Positions 8,832 through 14,049 of a DNA stretch of 17,915 nt are shown piece by piece (position 1 is the first letter of the stretch; each line of letters begins with the position of its first letter). Source of the DNA: CAZDXJ01 sp050303615 (GTDB lineage Bacteria; Pseudomonadota; Gammaproteobacteria; Methylococcales; Methylomonadaceae); the NCBI GenBank assembly GCA_050303615.1, contig JBNLCC010000146.1:1-17915 (forward strand), given 5' to 3'. A program made the position numbers and the translations under genes. The notes beneath the pieces are model-generated. The model was not told the origin of the DNA and did no database searches. It saw nothing but the letters and a program-made list of their open reading frames with translations.

Positions 8832-9326
8832 ATGTATGAAGTGATCAAACTGTATTGGGACATTTGCATTTTCAAGAAAGGCCCGCAGGATGTTCCCTAC
8901 ACAAGTTTTATCTTCTGGCTTTCTATAGCGATGTATGCAGTAGTCGGCTTATTGGTGTTTCATTTATCGGACAATTGGCTGAATGCGGTTTTACAAGTTG
9001 CTGTTGAAATTCTGTTGGTGACCGGTTTTTGCGGGGCCATGCTGATATTGAGCAACAAAGCGGAGCGTTTTTATCAAACCGCGTCCGCCTTATTGGGCAC
9101 CGATACCGTGATCAGTTTTCTCGCGCTTCCCGCGCTAAGCGTGATGATTACCGGTCGGATGTCGAATTTTCCCTATTATGTTATAGGGGGATTGGTCATC
9201 TGGCATTGGCTGGTTACCGGTCATATCTTCAGTAAGGCGCTGTCCAAATCGTTCGTTTTCGGTTTGACGCTGGCAATGTTGTTTTTTTTGGGTTCCTACC
9301 AGCTGTTGGCAATATTGTTTATGTAG
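8832..9326 (+). CDS. Predicted five-helix inner-membrane protein (possibly YIP1-like)
   Basis: A 164-residue, strongly hydrophobic protein with five likely membrane helices (about residues 24-45, 49-72, 86-107, 112-131 and 140-163). It lacks a signal peptide and has a short soluble N-terminus beginning MYEVIKLYWDICIFKKGPQD. That start and the helix spacing recall YIP1-family proteins, which I cannot confirm. It follows yheS by six bases with an ACAGG site overlapping the yheS stop, so co-transcription is likely, although no functional tie is known to me. The gene contains a run of eight T at 9282-9289, inside the codons of its last helix. Confidence 0.72.
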   Translation: MYEVIKLYWDICIFKKGPQDVPYTSFIFWLSIAMYAVVGLLVFHLSDNWLNAVLQVAVEILLVTGFCGAMLILSNKAERFYQTASALLGTDTVISFLALPALSVMITGRMSNFPYYVIGGLVIWHWLVTGHIFSKALSKSFVFGLTLAMLFFLGSYQLLAILFM

Positions 9327-9419
9327 GCGATTTTACCACTGAAGCAAGCTATGCTAAGGAAACCCTCATTGCGGGCAAAACGTGACGAGTAGCCGGACAA
9401 TTCGGCATTGATGGATACG

Positions 9420-9434
9420 ATGTATGGTATACAT
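9420..9434. promoter_or_regulatory. Perfect inverted repeat (candidate operator) upstream of the first Usp gene
   Basis: ATGTAT and ATACAT form a perfect six-base inverted repeat around GGT, ending 57 bases before the start codon at 9492. Its right half contains TATACA, a plausible -10 element (9428-9433), so a protein bound here could control the promoter. A TTGATG at 9408 is only 14 bases away from it, too close for a standard -35. The role is inferred. Confidence 0.3.
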
Positions 9435-9480
9435 TTATTTTCGCAGCGATTAATTTCAAATCAGAACGGTAATCGAAACG

Positions 9481-9484
9481 GGAG
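9481..9484 (+). promoter_or_regulatory. Ribosome binding site for the first Usp gene
   Basis: GGAG seven bases before the ATG at 9492 fixes the start of the protein (MESYKHILLA). This excludes a 28-residue upstream extension in the same frame that has no counterpart in the paralog. Confidence 0.6.
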
Positions 9485-9491
9485 AACAGAG

Positions 9492-9935
9492 ATGGAAAGT
9501 TACAAACATATACTTTTGGCAGCGGATTATTCCGATCATGGCAACTTGGTGGCGGAACGTGCCAAAGATCTTGCTGAGCATTATCGGGCAAAGCTCAGTA
9601 TCGTACACGTTTTGGACAATTTACCGATTGCCGATGCCGCTTATGGTCCGGTGATTCCGCTGGATGTGGATTTTACCGACGAACTGATGGAAGCGGCTAA
9701 AAAACGATTGACGGACATCGCCGATCGGTTTGGTATAGAAGAAAAAGACCGCTGGCTGGAAATAGGTAGCCCAACTCTGGAAGTGGTGCGTATTGCCGAG
9801 CAAGAGCAAGTCGATTTGATTGTTGTCGGTTCGCACGGCAGGCATGGTTTGGCCTTGTTGCTGGGTTCCACCGCCAACAGTATTTTGCATCATGCCAAGT
9901 GCGATGTGTTGGCTGTACGGTTGCGCGATGAATAA
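9492..9935 (+). CDS. Universal stress protein, UspA family (first of a tandem pair)
   Basis: A 147-residue cytoplasmic protein of one Usp domain. It opens with YKHILLAADYS, has the YRAKLSIVHVLD strand-helix segment (about residues 31-42) and ends with LIVVGSHGRHGLALL-GSTANSILHH (about 109-133). The nucleotide-loop pattern is GSHG, eight residues, then GST. The canonical ATP-binding Usp motif has nine residues there, so ATP binding is uncertain. Usp proteins aid survival in starvation and other stress, often as dimers. The chosen start aligns exactly with that of the next gene and has GGAG upstream. The adjacent paralog is 36 bases downstream, and an inverted repeat lies upstream. Confidence 0.9.
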   Translation: MESYKHILLAADYSDHGNLVAERAKDLAEHYRAKLSIVHVLDNLPIADAAYGPVIPLDVDFTDELMEAAKKRLTDIADRFGIEEKDRWLEIGSPTLEVVRIAEQEQVDLIVVGSHGRHGLALLLGSTANSILHHAKCDVLAVRLRDE

Positions 9936-9971
9936 TTTCCGGTTAAGCCCGGATTATGCAGGAAAGTTGCG

Positions 9972-10415
9972 ATGAAATCTTATCGGCATATTTTGTTGGC
10001 GGTGGATTATACCGCTGAAAATCAACCGGTTATTGCCAGGGCAGAACAGCTGGCAAAACAATACCGGGCTAAGTTAAGTATCGTCCATGTGCTGGACGAT
10101 ATTCCGTTGCCGGACGCCGGTTATGGAACAGTTATCACCCTCGACCGGGAAATGCCCAATGAATTGCTGGACAATGCTAAAAACTCGTTGCTACGCATCG
10201 CTGAGCAACTAGGGGTGGAACCCCAAAATTGCTGGTTGGTATGGGGCAATCCGAAACAGGAGATTGATGCCTTTGCCGAAAAAATCGATGCCGGCTTAAT
10301 CGTCGTCGGCTCTCATGGCCGGCATGGCTTGGCGCTGTTATTTGGATCGACGGCCAATAGTGTTTTGCATCATGCGCAATGCGATGTTTTGGCGGTACGA
10401 TTGCAGGATGGCTGA
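9972..10415 (+). CDS. Universal stress protein, UspA family (second of a tandem pair)
   Basis: Also 147 residues, it aligns without gaps to the preceding protein with about 86 identical positions by hand count. Identity is highest in YRAKLSIVHVLD and in the C-terminal loop LIVVGSHGRHGLALL and ANSVLHHA; the middle region (about 60-105) has diverged. The loop again shows GSHG, eight residues, then GST. A GGAAAG site (9960-9965) lies six bases before the ATG. The 36-base gap suggests one transcript with the first gene and origin by duplication. It probably forms homo- or heterodimers with its neighbour, which is inferred from how the family behaves. Confidence 0.9.
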   Translation: MKSYRHILLAVDYTAENQPVIARAEQLAKQYRAKLSIVHVLDDIPLPDAGYGTVITLDREMPNELLDNAKNSLLRIAEQLGVEPQNCWLVWGNPKQEIDAFAEKIDAGLIVVGSHGRHGLALLFGSTANSVLHHAQCDVLAVRLQDG

Positions 10416-10545
10416 ATTAAGATAGCAACGTTATCCGCCAGCTTGTTACCCCGCAATAAGCTAAAGTGGCGTGCCGAAATTCAATGGGCGTTGGGGATAT
10501 TCATGGCCGGAAAACAATATTTTTTACAAACTGAACAGGTGATTT

Positions 10546-10959
10546 ATGATTGGGAAGATTACGAGCTACGACGAGGATACTCAAACGGGTGTTATCAAAT
10601 GCGGCATGTCCTTTTTTAATTTTCATATGGATACATGGAAGGAGCAGGAAACCCCGCAGGTCGGCGATGGTGTTTTTTTTAGACAACGCAGAAATAAGGT
10701 GCTGGAAGTCTGTTTGGCCGGTGATTATCTGCCCAAAGGCGAGCCGGTAAAATCAAGATTGATAGCCGGTCTTTTGGGGATCGTGCTCGGCGGTGTGGGA
10801 GCCGGACGTTTTTATTTGGGCTTTTATACAATGGGACTGCTGCAGTTGATATTTACTGTGGTAACCTTAGGGTTCGGCCTGATGTGGGGATTCGTTGACG
10901 GCGTATTGATCCTTATGGGACAGATCATAAAAGATGCCAAGGGGCGGCCTTTAAAATAA
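10546..10959 (+). CDS. Cold-shock-like/OB domain fused to a TM2 membrane domain
   Basis: A 137-residue protein. Residues 1-55 (MIGKITSYDEDTQTGVIKCG, then FNFHMDTWKE, then PQVGDGVFF) resemble a cold-shock/OB fold with its 'G-K-I ... G-V-I ... P-x-x-G-x-x-V-x-F' spacing. The aromatic RNA-binding motifs of true cold-shock proteins are not obvious. Residues about 72-125 form a TM2 domain: a helix with GVGAGRFYLGFYTMG, then a second helix with the acidic FVDGVLIL, a pattern shared by TM2 proteins. This pairing has been seen in other gammaproteobacteria; its function is not known to me. ACAGG precedes the ATG at a good distance. A run of eight T (10673-10680) lies in the N-terminal domain. Confidence 0.8.
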   Translation: MIGKITSYDEDTQTGVIKCGMSFFNFHMDTWKEQETPQVGDGVFFRQRRNKVLEVCLAGDYLPKGEPVKSRLIAGLLGIVLGGVGAGRFYLGFYTMGLLQLIFTVVTLGFGLMWGFVDGVLILMGQIIKDAKGRPLK

Positions 10960-11017
10960 ATACGGGTGAGTGAGGTTATGAACCGTCCGGCGCAGGGCGG
11001 TCAGCAAAACAATGAAA

Positions 11018-11040
11018 CCGCTGGGAAACCTTGCGGCTTT
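11018..11040 (+). terminator. Weak terminator-like stem-loop after the TM2 gene
   Basis: CCGC (11018-11021) pairs with GCGG (11033-11036), and GGG/CCT in between pair around AAA with one mismatch and a G-T pair; CTTTATT follows. It is about 60 bases after the TM2 stop codon. The stem is imperfect and the T tract short, so termination is only possible. Confidence 0.25.
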
Positions 11041-11123
11041 ATTGTACGTAATTCAGCCCGGATGCCCATTTTAGAAAAAATCCGTTTGTGCGGGCGTGCT
11101 TGGTGCTTGTATTGGGGGAGGCA

Positions 11124-11222
11124 ATGAAAAACAAAATTCAATTACACTGGTCAGTGTGGGTCTTGGCGGTTTTGTTTGTATTGAGTGTATTACAGCTGAT
11201 CGTCACGCTGTTTCGTATTTAA
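11124..11222 (+). CDS. Possible 32-residue single-helix membrane miniprotein
   Basis: ATG to TAA encodes 32 residues: a basic, polar N-terminus (MKNKIQLHWS), one uninterrupted hydrophobic helix (about residues 10-29: VWVLAVLFVLSVLQLIVTLF) and a short RI tail. This is the shape of known bacterial membrane miniproteins. The ATG is preceded by a strong Shine-Dalgarno-like GGGGGAGG (11114-11121), slightly close to the start. The ATGA at 11124-11127 overlaps the stop of a doubtful 49-codon upstream frame, which could allow coupled translation. A terminator-like hairpin follows within 20 bases. I do not recognise the peptide, and short frames can look like this by chance. Confidence 0.45.
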   Translation: MKNKIQLHWSVWVLAVLFVLSVLQLIVTLFRI

Positions 11223-11240
11223 AGCCGTTGTGACGGACAG

Positions 11241-11283
11241 GCCGGAAAAGTAGGGTACGCGTTGCGTACCTTTTACGGCTTTT
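11241..11283 (+). terminator. Extended hairpin with T tract, overlapping a REP-like element
   Basis: GCCG (11241-11244) and AAAA (11246-11249) pair with TTTT (11271-11274) and CGGC (11276-11279), outside a perfect seven-pair inner stem (11254-11260 with 11264-11270). GTAG (11250-11253) stays as a bulge and there is one G/A mismatch. TTTT at 11280-11283 follows. This resembles a Rho-independent terminator placed 18 bases after the miniprotein stop and about 95 bases before tssK. Confidence 0.45.
11250..11270 (+). repeat. REP-like element, first copy
   Basis: GTAG is followed directly by a perfect palindrome: GGTACGC, loop GTT, GCGTACC. A 5' GTAG (or GGAG) at the foot of a short hairpin is the hallmark of REP sequences mobilised by RAYT (TnpA_REP) transposases. 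A near-identical copy lies inverted 36 bases downstream. Confidence 0.7.
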
Positions 11284-11306
11284 CACTAATTTGCAAGCAT
11301 CAATAC

Positions 11307-11327
11307 GGTATGCGATGCATACCCTAC
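11307..11327 (-). repeat. REP-like element, second copy, inverted
   Basis: Read on the minus strand, this is GTAG followed by GGTATGC, loop ATC, GCATACC. It has the same length and layout as the first copy. The only stem difference is one base pair, C-G in the first copy and T-A here, so pairing is kept. Two REPs in opposite orientation within 78 bases form a BIME-like unit. Confidence 0.7.
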
Positions 11328-11376
11328 ATTTTACCTGCCCAACTGTGTTGTCATGCCGCTAAACAGGTAAGTTGCT

Positions 11377-12714
11377 ATGCCATTTAATAATAAAGTCATT
11401 TCGAGCGAAGGGCTGTTTCTCCGTCCGCAACATTTTCAGCAGCAGGAGCGCTATTTACTGCATCGCCTCGAATCCCGCTGTTCGGGATTGCTCCCTTTTT
11501 CCTGGGGAGTAGACAAACTGGTGTTGGATAAGGAAATGTTGGACCTGGGTAAATTGCTGATTAATGAATGCCGCGGCGTTTTTCCGGACGGTACGCCGGT
11601 CAATATTCCGCATGATCACCCGCCGCCTCAGCCATTGGAGGTTGCCAACGAAATCAAAAACGAGGAGGTTTTCCTTGCATTGCCGTTGTCCGTCAGCAGC
11701 GCTAAGGAAGTGTTCCGGGAGCAGACCTACGACCCGTTGTGCCGGTATCGACTACAGGAACTGGACAGTAAAGACGTGCATTCGGATATTGCCGAAAGCA
11801 GTGCCGTCATTGAAAGTGGCGAACTGGCCACGCAGTTGCGGCTGGCCGGCCAGGATCAAGGCGCCTTTACCGTCATTCCCCTCTGTAAAATCATTGAACG
11901 CCAGACCGACAGCCGGGTCATGCTTGACCCTAAATTTATTCCGTCCTGCCTGCAAGCCGGCGGTTCTCCGGTATTAAGCGACTATATCCGGGAAATTTAC
12001 GGGTTGCTGCAGCATCGCAGTGCAGCGCTGGCCGGCCGCTTGGGTTCACCGGGAGCCGGGGGTACCGGGGAAATTGTCGATTTTTTGTTTCTGCAGATTA
12101 TTAACCGCTACGTGCCGCTATTTAAACATTTCGCCGAGTTGCAGGCGCTGCATCCTTTACCGCTCTACCAGACGCTGATTCAGTTGGCAGGCGAGTTGGC
12201 GACCATCACCCGCCGTGAACGGCTTCCCGGGGAGTTTCCCGAATACCTGCATAAACAATTGACGGCGACCTTTGAGCCGGTTGTCGACGCGGTTCGCGAA
12301 GCATTGAATTGGGTTTCCGACCTGCGTGCCGTCGCCATTCCGTTAGAAGAACATAAATATGGCATACGCACCGCAAAAATCTACGACCGCCAATTAATCC
12401 AATCGGCGTTATTTGTGCTGGCAGTCAATGCCGATGTGCCGACGGAATCGCTGCGCACCAGCTTTCCCAGGCAAACCACCATCGCAACGGTGGAAAAACT
12501 GCGCGATCTGGTGATGACGCATACGCCGGGAATCAAAATCAACGCCCTGGCCGTGGCGCCAAGGCAGATCCCTTATCATACCGGATTCACCTATTTCGAA
12601 CTCGATAAACATAGCGAACTTTGGCATGAGTTGGAAAAAACCGGGGCCATTGCAATGCACTTTTCCGGTGATTATCCGGGCTTGGAATTGGAATTCTGGG
12701 CGATTAAGGGCTAG
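11377..12714 (+). CDS. tssK: Type VI secretion system baseplate protein TssK
   Basis: TssK trimers link the T6SS baseplate to the TssJLM membrane complex in the cytoplasm. The 445-residue length is normal. The N-terminus VISSEGLFLRPQHFQQQERY is the family's signature opening (shell domain that binds the baseplate). The C-terminal part (about 310-445), with LNWVSDLRAVAIPLEEHKYGI and YFELDKHSELWHEL, corresponds to the head domain that contacts TssL and TssM. It is the first gene of the tssK-tssL-tssM-tagF run, with tssL 13 bases downstream. AGGTAAG lies before the ATG. No tssJ precedes it; a REP pair and a terminator-like hairpin do, so a promoter should lie within the about 95 bases before it, but I could not identify one. 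Confidence 0.95.
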   Translation: MPFNNKVISSEGLFLRPQHFQQQERYLLHRLESRCSGLLPFSWGVDKLVLDKEMLDLGKLLINECRGVFPDGTPVNIPHDHPPPQPLEVANEIKNEEVFLALPLSVSSAKEVFREQTYDPLCRYRLQELDSKDVHSDIAESSAVIESGELATQLRLAGQDQGAFTVIPLCKIIERQTDSRVMLDPKFIPSCLQAGGSPVLSDYIREIYGLLQHRSAALAGRLGSPGAGGTGEIVDFLFLQIINRYVPLFKHFAELQALHPLPLYQTLIQLAGELATITRRERLPGEFPEYLHKQLTATFEPVVDAVREALNWVSDLRAVAIPLEEHKYGIRTAKIYDRQLIQSALFVLAVNADVPTESLRTSFPRQTTIATVEKLRDLVMTHTPGIKINALAVAPRQIPYHTGFTYFELDKHSELWHELEKTGAIAMHFSGDYPGLELEFWAIKG

Positions 12715-12727
12715 AAGGTAAAGCGCG

Positions 12728-14038
12728 ATGAATTCCAAAGATCCCTTTACTTCATCTGACCGGGACGATCGGACCATCATCAGGCCGACACCGGGCGGAC
12801 GACGCGCGGACCTTAATCGTTCCGCATCGCGGCCGGGAAACTATGCCTCGGCGGCGGGTTCGTTGCCGCAACTGGGCGGACTTAATACATTGGAGCAGGC
12901 CGCGTCAGGCCTTCTGGCTTTGTTGACCCGGCTGAACAGTACCCGCTCCCATCCCGATCCGGAGCGACTGAAGGATCAAATAACCGGGGAAATTAATCTA
13001 TTCCATCAAACCGCACAGGCGAAGGATATCGATCCTGAAACCGTCCACACAGCGAGTTACGTATTATGTACGGCCCTTGACGAAGCGGTGCTGAACACAC
13101 CGTGGGGCAACAACAGCGGTTGGGCGCAAAACAGCCTGTTGAGCAGTTTTCATAAGGAGGTTTCCGGCGGCGAGCGTTTTTTCCAAATGCTCAAGTCATT
13201 GGGGCAGAATTCCGCGAGGAATCTGTATTTGCTGGAATTGATGTATCTCTGTCTGGCACTGGGGTTCGAGGGGCGTTATCGTATCGTAGCGGGCGGCAAG
13301 GACCGGCTGGTGCAAATCAGGCAATGGCTGTATCAACTGATACGCAGGGAACGAGACGGTGCGGAAAAGCAGCTTTCGCCGCACTGGCAAGGGGTTACCG
13401 ACCGGCGCAATCCGTTGGCCAGGTATGTGCCTTTATGGGTGATAGCCGCCGTAGCGCTCGGTTTGTCGGCAGTTTTATACAGTGCGTTGCTGATGAATCT
13501 CAATCACGAGTCCGATCCGGTATTTAAACAGATCTTCGCGATCAAGCCGGTCGTCGCAAAACCACCCGTGCGGGTCGAACCGGAGCCGGCGCCGGTTATC
13601 CGGGTCGTGCCCGAACTGACGCTGAGCAAGCTTTTGGCCGATGAAATAGCGCAGGGTAAAGTCGTCGTCGATGAACAGGCCGGGCAGAGTAAGGTCATCA
13701 TCCAGGGCGATGGCTTGTTCCGTTCGGGGCGGTCGGAAGTGAAGCAATCGGTTATCCCGTTATTGCAGCGCATTGCCGAAGCGCTTGATCAATTAAGGGG
13801 GCAGGTATTGATTACCGGTCATACCGACAGCATTCCGATCCGCAACAGCCGTTATCCGTCCAACTGGCATTTATCCAAGGACCGCGCCACGGCGGTGGCG
13901 GATATTATGCGCCAGTATATCGACGCGGCGGAGCGCATCAGTGTGGAAGGACGAGCCGATTTAGAACCCATCGCGTCGAACGAAACCAGCCAGGGCCGGG
14001 CCAAAAATCGGCGGGTGGAAATTCTGCTCATTAAATGA
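12728..14038 (+). CDS. tssL: Type VI secretion system protein TssL with C-terminal OmpA-like domain
   Basis: TssL (DotU/IcmH-like) is the inner-membrane T6SS component that contacts TssK and TssM. This 436-residue version has a variable, charged N-terminus (1-45) and a cytoplasmic DotU domain (about 45-225), with ALDEAVLNTPWGNNSGW and LALGFEGRYRI. One membrane helix follows (about 234-257), then a Pro/Glu linker and a periplasmic OmpA-like domain (about 315-436) with TGHTD (363-367), NWHLSKDRA (379-387) and NRRVEI near the end. The latter is the peptidoglycan-binding fold of 'extended' TssL proteins that anchors the complex to the cell wall. AGAAGG lies nine bases before the ATG. Its stop overlaps an ATG of the next gene as ATGA. 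Confidence 0.95.
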   Translation: MNSKDPFTSSDRDDRTIIRPTPGGRRADLNRSASRPGNYASAAGSLPQLGGLNTLEQAASGLLALLTRLNSTRSHPDPERLKDQITGEINLFHQTAQAKDIDPETVHTASYVLCTALDEAVLNTPWGNNSGWAQNSLLSSFHKEVSGGERFFQMLKSLGQNSARNLYLLELMYLCLALGFEGRYRIVAGGKDRLVQIRQWLYQLIRRERDGAEKQLSPHWQGVTDRRNPLARYVPLWVIAAVALGLSAVLYSALLMNLNHESDPVFKQIFAIKPVVAKPPVRVEPEPAPVIRVVPELTLSKLLADEIAQGKVVVDEQAGQSKVIIQGDGLFRSGRSEVKQSVIPLLQRIAEALDQLRGQVLITGHTDSIPIRNSRYPSNWHLSKDRATAVADIMRQYIDAAERISVEGRADLEPIASNETSQGRAKNRRVEILLIK

Positions 14039-14040
14039 AT

Positions 14041-14044
14041 AGGA
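14041..14044 (+). promoter_or_regulatory. Ribosome binding site favouring the tssM start at 14050
   Basis: AGGA lies five bases before the ATG at 14050. The earlier in-frame ATG at 14035, which overlaps the tssL stop, lacks a well-placed site. Coupled re-initiation at 14035 remains possible. Confidence 0.45.
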
Positions 14045-14049
14045 TTGGC

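Larger units (their letters stand above)
10960..11376. other. Intergenic stretch between the TM2 gene and tssK
   Basis: A 417-base gap. In order it holds: two weak stem-loops (10983-11000 and 11018-11036, the latter followed by CTTTATT); a 49-codon frame (10978-11127) of doubtful reality; a 32-codon frame for a one-helix membrane peptide (11124-11222); a terminator-like hairpin (11241-11283) that includes one REP-like element; and an inverted second REP-like element (11307-11327). I saw no convincing promoter for tssK, and no tssJ lipoprotein gene on either strand. Confidence 0.7.

Noticed and set aside
9408..9491. Earlier in-frame start for the first Usp protein
   Set aside because: It would add 28 residues absent from the gapless paralog, and the GGAG site is placed for 9492.
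10440..10462. Stem-loop AGCTTGTT / AATAAGCT after the second Usp gene
   Set aside because: One mismatch, AT-rich and no T tract follows, so it is not a convincing terminator.
10978..11127. 49-codon frame between the TM2 gene and the miniprotein frame
   Set aside because: Composition is unlike a folded or membrane protein, its GAGG is too close to the ATG, and its end simply reads through the next frame's ribosome site. It may at most couple translation.
14035..14049. tssM start at the ATG overlapping the tssL stop
   Set aside because: ATGA coupling is possible, but AGGA at 14041-14044 is well spaced for 14050; kept only as the alternative.
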